Origin: Bacteroidales bacterium
GTDB lineage: Bacteria > Bacteroidota > Bacteroidia > Bacteroidales > F082
Length of the DNA stretch: 64,000 nucleotides
Assembly (NCBI GenBank): GCA_016936355.1
Contig: JAFGYB010000065.1
Coordinates: 35,214-99,213 of the forward strand
Direction of reading: 5' to 3'
Of this stretch, positions 55,274-64,000 are shown in pieces. Under the pieces are notes generated by a model. It was not told where the DNA came from. It made no database searches and worked only from the letters and a program-made list of their open reading frames with translations. Both the position numbers and the translations under genes were made by a program. Numbering within the stretch: position 1 is the first letter of the stretch; each line of letters opens with the position of its first letter.

Positions 55274-58200
55274 ATGTTTTCAAAAATATTTATCGAACGC
55301 CCCATTACGGCCATTGTTCTTTCATTGTTTATTATCATTGTGGGCGTTATTTCCATCTTCCTGTTGCCCGTGGCACAACTACCGGAAGTAACTCCTCCGG
55401 TTGTGAATGTATCCGGTTCATATACGGGAGCCAGCGCCTCTGATGTGGAAAATGTCATAGCTACACCGGTGGAAAATCAGGTGAATGGCGCTACAGACAT
55501 GATGTATTTGCAATCCACCAGCTCCAACGACGGGAGCTTTACCCTGAATGTTACTTTTAAACTGGGGTCGGATGTGAATGTGGATGCCATGGAAGTTCAG
55601 AACCGTGTGGCTTTGGCAATGCCCGGTTTACCGGAAGAATTGAAACGTACCGGTTTGTCGGTGAGGAAAGCTTCCACAAGTATGCTGGAAATTGTAGCCC
55701 TTTATTCTCCCAAAGGAACTCACGACAGGAAATTTCTGGATAACTATGCCAGTTTGTATGTCAAGAATGCGTTGGCAAGGGTGCCCGGTGTGGGTAATGT
55801 AACTTCGTTTGGCAGCGATTTTGCCATGCGGGTATGGCTGAACCCTCAGAAAATGGCCAATCTGCACATTACCACTACGGATGTTATCAATGCGGTAACC
55901 AACCAGAACAAGCTGACTCCAGCGGGTTCTGTGGGAGCTACGCCTGCACCCAAAGGCCAGTCTTTTCAGGTAAGCGTGCGGGTAAAAGGTCGTTTGGTTA
56001 CGGCAAAAGAATTCGGAAACATTGTAATCGCCACCAATCCGAAAACAGGGGCTGTCACCCGGCTGAAAGACATTGCCCGGGTTGAACTGGGTTCTTCGTC
56101 TTATACGGGTCAGGGCAGGGTAAACGGTAAAGTTGGGAGTGGACTGGCTATTTATCAGACGCCTGGAAGTAATGCACTGGAAACAGCCGACCTGGTAAAG
56201 GCAAAAATGCAGCAACTGGCTAAATCATTTCCGCAGGATGTATCCTGGACCACCATGGTGGACAATACACGATTTGTGAAGGCTTCCATTGATGAAGTGG
56301 TAAAAACTCTTTTTGAAGTATTGATTTTGGTGTTGGTAGTCGTTTTCTTTTTTCTGCAAACCTGGAGACCAACATTAATTACCCTGCTGGCAATACCGGT
56401 TTCCATCATTGGAACGTTTGCGGTATTTTCTCTGATTGGTTTTACCATCAATACGCTGACACTGTTTGCCATGGTGCTGGCCATCGGAATTGTGGTGGAT
56501 GACGCGATTGTGGTAGTGGAAGCTGTTCAGCACAACATCGATAAATTTAACATGTCGGCGAAAGAAGCTTCTATTAAAGCCATGAAAGAAGTAGGAGGTC
56601 CGGTTATTGTAATTGCTTTGATCCTGTCTGCCGTGTTCTTTCCGGTTACTTTCATGCCGGGGATTACGGGTATGCTCTACAAGCAATTTGCTGTGACTAT
56701 TGCCGTATCGGTACTCATTTCAGCTTTTGTAGCGCTGACTCTGACCCCTGCACTGACCTCACTGATGATGCGACCCAATCCGGTGAATGCAAACAGCAAA
56801 GGGTTGTACGGTCTGTTTTACCGGTTCAACATATGGTTTGAACAAAGAGTGGAATCTTATGGGAAAAACGTGAGATACACCATCAGAAAAGCACCGTTGA
56901 TGCTGGTCATGCTGATTGTAATCTATATCGGGGCAGGATTGTTGTCCAAATACACACCTCAGTCTTTTATTCCTAATGAAGATCAGGGAATGGTGATGGC
57001 TGTCGTTCAGTTACCTCCCGGTGCTTCCACACAAAGGACCAAAAAAGTGATGAATGAGTTTGGTGAAATCCTCAAAAAGAATAAATACATCAGCCACTAT
57101 TTTCTGGCTCCCAATTTTAATATTATGACCCGGACGCGCCTTTCCAATTTTGGTACATCCTTTATCGGGTTGACGCCATGGAAGGATCGGAAAGGAAAAA
57201 ATGCCAGTTCTGAAGCCATTGCCCGTCAGATTACAATGGAGGCTTCACACATCAAAGGAGCCCGAATCAGGGTGATTTCTCCTCCGCCTATAAGAGGACT
57301 GGGCATAGCCACAGGTTTTTCATTTGAAATCAAACAAAGCAGTGGAACCGTTGATGAACTGAAAAAGGTTCAGGATAATTTTTTGAACGCTCTAAGGAAG
57401 CAAAAATCCATAGGAATGGCTTATTCTACAGCAACTTTCGATTATCCCGACATTCAATTAAGCATCGATCGGGTGAAAGCTAAAATGATGGGCGTTTCAA
57501 TTTCTGACATAACCAATACCATCCGAACTTTCCTCGGTGGTTATTATATCAACGATTTTACATTATTCAATAAAACTTTTCGGGTTTTTGCCCAGGCGGA
57601 TTCCAGTTACCGTTCCAACATCAATGCCTTGTCACAGTATTATGTCAGGAATAACAAAGGTCAGATGGTGCCTTTAAATGTGTTGGTGAAAGCGACAAAG
57701 TCCACCTCTGCGCCCATTATTACACACTATAATATGGACCGGAGCGTGAGCATCAGTGGCTCTGCAGCCCCGGGATACAGCTCGGGTGATGCCATTAATA
57801 CCTTAAAACAAGTGGCTGCACAAGTGTTACCTCCGGGATATTCCTATGAATTTACAGGCATCTCATTGCAGGAAATTGAAGGAGGCAAAACCAGTTTGAT
57901 CATTTTCATTCTGGCCATCCTTTTTGTGTTTCTTTTCCTTTCAGCATTGTACGAAAGTTTTTCCGTACCGTTTGCGGTATTGCTTGCGGTTCCCATCGGC
58001 ATCTTTGGAGCTTATTTGTCGTTGAAACTGGGCGGATTGTCTGTCAGTATCTATGCCCAGATAGGGATTATTACCCTGATTGGTCTGGCGGCTAAAAATG
58101 CCATTCTGATTGTGGAATACTGTAAGTTGAAATACGAGAGCGGGACGCCGTTGGTACAGGCTGCTGTAGAAGCAGCCAAATTACGTATCCGTCCCATTTT

Positions 58201-58408
58201 GATGACTTCCCTGGCGTTCAACCTGGGCGTTATTCCCCTGATGCTGGCCACCGGTGCCGGTGCCAATGCTCGAATTAATATCGGGTTTACGGTTTTTGGT
58301 GGAATGTTGACTGCAACTTTGCTGGCTGTATTCTTTATTCCCTTGTTTTACGTAGCCATCATCCGTCTGAATGAACGGATTAGAAGCCTGTTTGCATCAG
58401 CAGAATAG
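55274..58408 (+). CDS. Efflux RND transporter permease (HAE-1/AcrB-like)
   Basis: 1044 aa; MFSKIFIERPITAIVLSLFIIIVGVISIFLLPVAQLPEVTPPVVNVSGSYTGASA; AIGIVVDDAIVVVEAVQHNI; GLAAKNAILIVEYCK. Confidence 0.96.
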   Translation: MFSKIFIERPITAIVLSLFIIIVGVISIFLLPVAQLPEVTPPVVNVSGSYTGASASDVENVIATPVENQVNGATDMMYLQSTSSNDGSFTLNVTFKLGSDVNVDAMEVQNRVALAMPGLPEELKRTGLSVRKASTSMLEIVALYSPKGTHDRKFLDNYASLYVKNALARVPGVGNVTSFGSDFAMRVWLNPQKMANLHITTTDVINAVTNQNKLTPAGSVGATPAPKGQSFQVSVRVKGRLVTAKEFGNIVIATNPKTGAVTRLKDIARVELGSSSYTGQGRVNGKVGSGLAIYQTPGSNALETADLVKAKMQQLAKSFPQDVSWTTMVDNTRFVKASIDEVVKTLFEVLILVLVVVFFFLQTWRPTLITLLAIPVSIIGTFAVFSLIGFTINTLTLFAMVLAIGIVVDDAIVVVEAVQHNIDKFNMSAKEASIKAMKEVGGPVIVIALILSAVFFPVTFMPGITGMLYKQFAVTIAVSVLISAFVALTLTPALTSLMMRPNPVNANSKGLYGLFYRFNIWFEQRVESYGKNVRYTIRKAPLMLVMLIVIYIGAGLLSKYTPQSFIPNEDQGMVMAVVQLPPGASTQRTKKVMNEFGEILKKNKYISHYFLAPNFNIMTRTRLSNFGTSFIGLTPWKDRKGKNASSEAIARQITMEASHIKGARIRVISPPPIRGLGIATGFSFEIKQSSGTVDELKKVQDNFLNALRKQKSIGMAYSTATFDYPDIQLSIDRVKAKMMGVSISDITNTIRTFLGGYYINDFTLFNKTFRVFAQADSSYRSNINALSQYYVRNNKGQMVPLNVLVKATKSTSAPIITHYNMDRSVSISGSAAPGYSSGDAINTLKQVAAQVLPPGYSYEFTGISLQEIEGGKTSLIIFILAILFVFLFLSALYESFSVPFAVLLAVPIGIFGAYLSLKLGGLSVSIYAQIGIITLIGLAAKNAILIVEYCKLKYESGTPLVQAAVEAAKLRIRPILMTSLAFNLGVIPLMLATGAGANARINIGFTVFGGMLTATLLAVFFIPLFYVAIIRLNERIRSLFASAE

Positions 58409-58446
58409 GATCATCAGTTTTCGTTCGGATCTGTTTGCTTCAACCC

Positions 58447-58485
58447 AAATAAATAGAATAATCTATTTATCTAGATTATTTATTT
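58447..58485. repeat. AT-rich inverted repeat between the RND gene and the kinase
   Basis: AAATAA...ATAATCTA-TTTATC-TAGATTAT-TTATTT; perfect 8-bp core arms at 58458-58465 and 58472-58479. Confidence 0.6.
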
Positions 58486-58550
58486 TGAATTATCCCTAAG
58501 ATTTTTTACTTTGGTGGTACCTTTTCTCAAAAGGCATAAAATTAAGTGCC

Positions 58551-61500
58551 ATGAAAGATACCTCGAAAACCAAGAAGGAGCTTCTTTCTGAACTAACCAG
58601 TCTCAGAAAGGAATTGAATGAATTAAAGAAAGTTTCCGATAAAGAAATCACTGATTTAATCAAACGAAATAAGTATCAGGTTCACGCTGAAAAAGAAATT
58701 TTCAGAAAAATTTCAAAGCATACCCGGGACATTTATTTTGAACTGGATCTGGCAGGAACTATTCTTTATATCAGCCCTCAGGTAGAAAATCTTTTTGGTG
58801 CCCCATTTGATGAGTTGATTGGTAAAAGCATCACTTCCATTTTTGATATTGAAAAGATAAGGGTAGTCAAAAGTATGGAGACTTTGAAAGAAAAGGAACA
58901 GGTGGAAAATGAAGCTATGGTCACAACAAAATCAGGAATATCCAGATGGGTTCATTTTTATATTCGATATTTCCTTGCCGAAGACAACGAAGCCAGGCTG
59001 GTAGGAATCTTATACGACGTTACCGAGAAAAAGCACGCGCAACAAAAAATGCAGAAAAGCGATTCTCTGTATCAATCTATTTTGAAAGCGTCGCCTGATA
59101 CGGTGGTCATAACCGACCTGAATTGGAAGATTCTGTTTGCTTCATCCCGTGCATATTCTATGTTTGGACATGGTCCGGATTTCAATTTTACCGATCATAC
59201 CATTTTTGAATTTTTGGATGAAAAGGATCATTCTCGTGCTATTGAATCCATTACCAAGATGATCCAGGGCAAACAGTATGGTATCCGCCACTATAACGGT
59301 ATTCGTGCCGATGGTTCGCTGTTCAATATGGAAATCAACAGTGTGATGATCCGTGATGACAACAACAAACCGGTCAATCTGTTGTTGGTCATTCGGGATG
59401 TATCGGATCGCTTTACCCTGGAAACGGAACTGGCGAAGAAGGAAGCCATATTCCAGTCGGCAATGAAGGCATCTCCTGATATGATCACCTTAACTGATTT
59501 CGAAGGAAGAATAATCTATACGTCAAATATTACACGTAAATTATTTGGTTACGACGACGAGTTTGTCTTTGAAGGCAAATCATTGATAGAATTTGTAGTA
59601 AAGGAAGATCGGGAGAAGGTGCTAAAGAGCATAGAAGATATTTTTTCCGGACATATCTCATCGGGTGTATTTACAGCACTCAGAGCAGACGGAACCACTT
59701 TCCCCATTGAGGCTAACCGCAATTTTGTGCTGGACGAGCAGAATAATTTGATGAGTCTGATTTTTGTGTCCCGTGATATTTCTGAGCGGGTTAAAATTGC
59801 TCAAGAACTCAGAGAAACGGAAGAAAGGTACCGAACGATTGTGGAAACGATCAACGATGTTATTTTTGAAATTGATGCTATGGGTAATATCCTGTACATC
59901 AGTCCTTCTGTTACTAAAATTTCAGGTTACATACCGGAAGAATTAATAGGAAAAAACTTCATAAATTATGTTCTTGAAGAAGATAAAAAGCACGTTTATC
60001 AGATTTTCGGTGAAGGAAAAGAAGATTCGGATCGTATCATGGAGTACCGGTTTGTATCTAAAAACAAAAAAATTATCTGGGTAAGGATCAATTCGAAAGC
60101 CACATATCAAGAGGGGAAGGTAGTCAGCAGAATTGGTGTGATCTATGAAGTTACGAAGCAGAAGCAGGCAGAGATGGCGCTTCGTGAAAGCGAAAAGAAC
60201 TACAAAATGGCTCAGGAAATCGCCAAAATGGGCCACTGGGAACTGGATTTTGCAACCCAGCGTATTCGGTGGTCTGATGAAACCTACACTTTGTTCAACA
60301 TCAAGCCGGGTGAATTTGATGGAAGCTTTAAATCATTTCTGGAAACCGTACATCCGGAAGATCGGGAAATGGTCGAAAAAAAGTTCCTCGAATCCATTCA
60401 AAAAGGATCGGCTTATGATGTGGTTCACCGGACGGTTCTGCAAAACGGACAGATAAAATACATCAATGAACGCTGCCGAACTGAACGCGATAAAAATGGA
60501 AAACCGGTGCGCTCTATTGGTGTGGCCCTTGACATTACAGAACGCGAAATATTTAAAAAATCGTTGCAGGAAACCCAACATCAGTTGTCTACTATTTACC
60601 ATACGGTGGGCGATATGATATTTTATGTCCGGGTAGAAAAGAATGAGACCTACCGGTTTGTAACGGTAAATGATATGTTTTGTAAAATACTGGGATTGTC
60701 AATGGATCAGGTGATTGGCAAAACACTGGATGAAATTGCTCAGGAACCTTCACTTTCCCTAACCAAGAAGAATTATAAAAAAGCCATAAAGGAAAAAAAG
60801 AGGGTACGCTGGGAATCCACAACCTCATATCCTACAGGAAGGCTGACGCTGGATGTCAGTATTGCTCCGGTTTTTGATGAAAAAGGCAAGTGTACATTTT
60901 TGGTTGGATCGGGACATGATATGACTGCTCAGAAGGAAAAACAGGAAGAAATCACACGGCAAAAAGAGGAGTTGCGGGCTTACTTTGAACATGATATCTC
61001 TGCTGATTTTCTGGTTACTTCTAATGGGGACCTGATCAGCAGTAATAAAACTTTTGATGTTATGTTTGGGGTCAGAACAGCAGCACAGAAAAAGAAATTT
61101 AACATTAGAAAGTTATACAAGAACCCTTCTGAAAGAGAAATATTGCTCGAAAAGATCAGCCAAAACGGCAAAGTAGAAAATTATGAGATTGACCTCATAG
61201 ACCTAAATGGCAAGCCAATATCTGTTTTAGCCAACATTATTGGAGAATTTGATGATGACGCAAAGTTGGTTTCATTGCGCGAATATGTAGTGGATATCAC
61301 ACAAAGAAAGCAGGCCGAAGCCATGTTGCTTAAGTTGTACCGGGCTGTGGAACAAAGCCCGGTTAGTATTGTGATTACTGACCTGGATGGGAAAATACAA
61401 TATGCCAATCCGATGGCCAGCGAATCTACTGGCTATACGCTGGATGAACTGATGGGGCAAAACCCCAGTGTGTTGAAATCGGGCGACACTCCCGATGAAC

Positions 61501-64000
61501 AGTATCAACAACTTTGGGAAGATATTACCGAAGGAAAAGTTTGGAAGGGGATTTTCCACAACAAGAAGAAAAACGGTGAACTGTACTGGGAATCAGCGCA
61601 GATTGCACCCGTCATGGACCAGGAAGGGGATGTTATCAGTTATATCGCTGTAAAAGAAGATATTTCAAAGAGAAAGATGATTCAGGAAGCTCTGACATTG
61701 AGTGAGGACCGCTTTCGTCAGGTTGCCGAACAAAGCCGGACAGTCGTTTGGGAAGTTGATTCTGAGGGTTTGTATACTTATGTCAGTTCGGTTGCTGAAA
61801 AAGTATGGGGTTATTCGCCGGCAGAGTTAATCGGTAAAAAACATTACTACGATTTACATCCTATGGAAAGTCGGAGTGCGTTTATTAGGAGTACACAGGC
61901 TTACTTTGCAAAAAAAATGAAATTTGAGAATTTACTCAATCCCGTGATACATAAGAATGGAACCACAATCTGGAATATGACCAACGGAGTTCCGATGATT
62001 AATGAAAAGGGCGAGGTAATCGGTTACAGAGGAAGTGATTTTGATGTAACGGATCAAATAAAAGCTGAAAAGTTGTTGCGAAACAGCGAGGAAGCCTTGA
62101 ATCAGGCCCAGGAGATTGCAACAATGGGGAGTTGGGAATATGATTATGCCCACGAGAAAGTCATTTGGTCAAACAACATGTATCGCATGCTCGGGTTAAA
62201 ACCAGGCGAAATTCCTATTGACCGTGACTCCATCAATCAGTATATCCATGAAGAGGATATAGAAGGTCATAGAAACCATATTCAAGAAATATTTCAGAAA
62301 GGGCGAGGAGGAGAAAACGATTTTCGTATCGTTTTAAAAGATGGTTCTGTCCGATGGTTGCATAATGTGATTGCTCCGTTTTATAAAAACAAGAAGCTGG
62401 TGAAATTGCACGGTATTGCTATCGATATTACAGAGAAAAAAATTCGTGAGAATGAGCTGATAGAAACGAATAACCGCCTGTCTGCGATTATGAATGCCAT
62501 TCCGGATTTGGTTTTTGTATATGACAAAGAGGGAGTTTGTAAAGAGTATTACAGTGTAAAAGAGAAGAAGACTGCCATTCCTGAAGAAGCAATCATTGGC
62601 TCCAGTTTAAAAGATATTTATCGCCATGATGCGGAGAAAGCGGCTCAGCATTTAAAGACAATACATGAGGCAATAGCTACCGGTAAACTCATCACTTATG
62701 AGTATGATCTGGATATTGATGGTGAGAAGAATTACTTTGAAGGGCGCTTTAAGGCCCTGGATGAAGAACATGTATTGATTTTTGCCCGTGATATTACGGA
62801 AAGCCGGTGGGCTGATATGGAGATCCGGAAGCTCTCGCAGGCCGTAAATCAGTTGCCGATGTCTGTTGTAATTACCAATCTTGAAGGTACGATTGAATAC
62901 TGTAATACATTTTTGAGTACAAGTACCGGATACAGTGAAGAAGAAATTCTCGGTAGGTCACCCCGGTTGTTTAAATCGGGGAAGATGCCCAAAAGTTTTT
63001 ACACCACATTGTGGAATCGTATTAATCAGGGCAAGAGCTGGCATGGTGAAATCATTAACCGGAAGAAAGACGGTACGCTGTATTGGGAAGATATGACCAT
63101 TACCCCCGTTTACAATCATCAGGGTGTGATGACGAATTTTATGGCCTTGAAGCAGGATATTTCAGAAAGGAAAGAAACTGAAGTCAGCCTGAATCTTTTC
63201 AGAAACCTGATCGATTCGGTGGACGATTCCATCGAAATTGTTGATTTGAAAACAAGAAAATTCGTTGATTTCAACCGTCAAAGCTATGAAAAGTTGGGTT
63301 ATACCCGTGAAGAATTTGCGAACTTAAAAATCAATGATATTGACCCTATGGTGAACGCCGAACTAATAGATGAACTTTCAGATGACCTTCTCTTAAATAA
63401 AGGGATTTTGTTCAATGGTGTACATAAAAGAAAAGATGGATCAACTTTTCCTGTAGAGGTTAATATCAGATTAGTCAGACTGGACAAGAAGTATATTATC
63501 GGTATTGCACGCGATGTTACTGAACGAAAAGAGGCTGAAGAGAAAATCAAAGAACTCAACTCCAGCCTCGAGCAAAAAGTCATTGAAAGAACACAACAGC
63601 TGGAAAATGTAAATGTTGCGTTGAAAGCTGAAGTAGAAGAACGTAAGCAGGCAGAAGATGAGATTCGTAAGGCACGACTTGAAGCCGAAGAAGCCAACAA
63701 GGCAAAAAGCGAATTCCTTTCCCGGATGAGTCATGAACTGAGAACTCCAATGAATTCCATCCTTGGTTTTGCCCAGCTTCTCGAAATGGGGCAACTTAAT
63801 CAAAGACAAACCAAAGGGGTGCATCACATCATGAAAAGCGGGAAACACTTGTTGAATTTGATCAATGAAGTACTGGATATTTCGCGTATTGAGGCCGGCA
63901 GGATCTCGTTGTCGATGGAGCCTGTCCTGGTTTACGATGCAGTAGCCGAAATGCTGGAGGTGATCAAACAACCGGCTGAAAAAAAACAATTGTCAATTGA
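58551..64000 (+). CDS. Giant multi-PAS sensor histidine kinase (3' truncated by window edge; absent from ORF track)
   Basis: Frame from ATG 58551 (MKDTSKTKKELLSELTSLRKELNELKK) stays open for about 1816 codons; about 13 PAS-like segments by eye; coiled coil then FLSRMSHELRTPMNSILGFAQLLE H-box at about 63720. Confidence 0.92.
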   Translation, partial: MKDTSKTKKELLSELTSLRKELNELKKVSDKEITDLIKRNKYQVHAEKEIFRKISKHTRDIYFELDLAGTILYISPQVENLFGAPFDELIGKSITSIFDIEKIRVVKSMETLKEKEQVENEAMVTTKSGISRWVHFYIRYFLAEDNEARLVGILYDVTEKKHAQQKMQKSDSLYQSILKASPDTVVITDLNWKILFASSRAYSMFGHGPDFNFTDHTIFEFLDEKDHSRAIESITKMIQGKQYGIRHYNGIRADGSLFNMEINSVMIRDDNNKPVNLLLVIRDVSDRFTLETELAKKEAIFQSAMKASPDMITLTDFEGRIIYTSNITRKLFGYDDEFVFEGKSLIEFVVKEDREKVLKSIEDIFSGHISSGVFTALRADGTTFPIEANRNFVLDEQNNLMSLIFVSRDISERVKIAQELRETEERYRTIVETINDVIFEIDAMGNILYISPSVTKISGYIPEELIGKNFINYVLEEDKKHVYQIFGEGKEDSDRIMEYRFVSKNKKIIWVRINSKATYQEGKVVSRIGVIYEVTKQKQAEMALRESEKNYKMAQEIAKMGHWELDFATQRIRWSDETYTLFNIKPGEFDGSFKSFLETVHPEDREMVEKKFLESIQKGSAYDVVHRTVLQNGQIKYINERCRTERDKNGKPVRSIGVALDITEREIFKKSLQETQHQLSTIYHTVGDMIFYVRVEKNETYRFVTVNDMFCKILGLSMDQVIGKTLDEIAQEPSLSLTKKNYKKAIKEKKRVRWESTTSYPTGRLTLDVSIAPVFDEKGKCTFLVGSGHDMTAQKEKQEEITRQKEELRAYFEHDISADFLVTSNGDLISSNKTFDVMFGVRTAAQKKKFNIRKLYKNPSEREILLEKISQNGKVENYEIDLIDLNGKPISVLANIIGEFDDDAKLVSLREYVVDITQRKQAEAMLLKLYRAVEQSPVSIVITDLDGKIQYANPMASESTGYTLDELMGQNPSVLKSGDTPDEQYQQLWEDITEGKVWKGIFHNKKKNGELYWESAQIAPVMDQEGDVISYIAVKEDISKRKMIQEALTLSEDRFRQVAEQSRTVVWEVDSEGLYTYVSSVAEKVWGYSPAELIGKKHYYDLHPMESRSAFIRSTQAYFAKKMKFENLLNPVIHKNGTTIWNMTNGVPMINEKGEVIGYRGSDFDVTDQIKAEKLLRNSEEALNQAQEIATMGSWEYDYAHEKVIWSNNMYRMLGLKPGEIPIDRDSINQYIHEEDIEGHRNHIQEIFQKGRGGENDFRIVLKDGSVRWLHNVIAPFYKNKKLVKLHGIAIDITEKKIRENELIETNNRLSAIMNAIPDLVFVYDKEGVCKEYYSVKEKKTAIPEEAIIGSSLKDIYRHDAEKAAQHLKTIHEAIATGKLITYEYDLDIDGEKNYFEGRFKALDEEHVLIFARDITESRWADMEIRKLSQAVNQLPMSVVITNLEGTIEYCNTFLSTSTGYSEEEILGRSPRLFKSGKMPKSFYTTLWNRINQGKSWHGEIINRKKDGTLYWEDMTITPVYNHQGVMTNFMALKQDISERKETEVSLNLFRNLIDSVDDSIEIVDLKTRKFVDFNRQSYEKLGYTREEFANLKINDIDPMVNAELIDELSDDLLLNKGILFNGVHKRKDGSTFPVEVNIRLVRLDKKYIIGIARDVTERKEAEEKIKELNSSLEQKVIERTQQLENVNVALKAEVEERKQAEDEIRKARLEAEEANKAKSEFLSRMSHELRTPMNSILGFAQLLEMGQLNQRQTKGVHHIMKSGKHLLNLINEVLDISRIEAGRISLSMEPVLVYDAVAEMLEVIKQPAEKKQLSI

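Noticed and set aside
55628-56215. 195-aa antisense ORF within the RND permease gene
   Set aside because: Shadow of a highly conserved efflux gene; no independent coding evidence.
52724-58408. TolC-MFP-RND order as a novel system
   Set aside because: Standard tripartite efflux operon; order variation is common.
63471-63989. 172-aa minus ORF at the right edge (and 63299-63700)
   Set aside because: Antisense to the open giant-kinase frame containing the HisKA motif; Phe/Ser-rich shadow translation.

Overview
Chromosomal window from a Bacteroidota genome. Support for this: TAnnTTTG-type promoters, a type IX secretion sorting domain, a Bacteroidota-type RpoZ, DUF4835 and BT_3928-like proteins, and a serine-palmitoyltransferase-like enzyme. 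Most of it is dense core or metabolic gene content. I saw no rRNA, tRNA, CRISPR array or transposase. Left to right it holds: homogentisate/tyrosine catabolism (hmgA-hppD-fahA); a tight 4-gene operon of KamA-family radical SAM aminomutase, two D-Ala-D-Ala-ligase-like ATP-grasp enzymes and a GNAT acetyltransferase; an ECF sigma/anti-sigma/DUF4097/DUF2807 cluster; a CcsBA cytochrome c biogenesis fusion; cdaA/folP; dapA; spt; a two-component hybrid kinase interrupted by an in-frame TAG; bamD-rpoZ-coaBC-DUF4835; sucC; aroB-aroA; tandem glutathione peroxidases; a TolC-MFP-RND efflux operon; and a giant multi-PAS histidine kinase running off the right edge. That last ORF is absent from the ORF track because it has no stop in the window. 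The best candidate for an undescribed system is the KamA/ATP-grasp/ATP-grasp/GNAT operon (7952-11633), which looks like a small-molecule pathway building an acylated beta-amino-acid peptide. Other leads are a compact candidate small RNA at about 52155-52231, the nonsense-interrupted kinase, and a PAS-PAS module shared by the two large kinases. All product calls come from reading motifs by eye. No database search was run.
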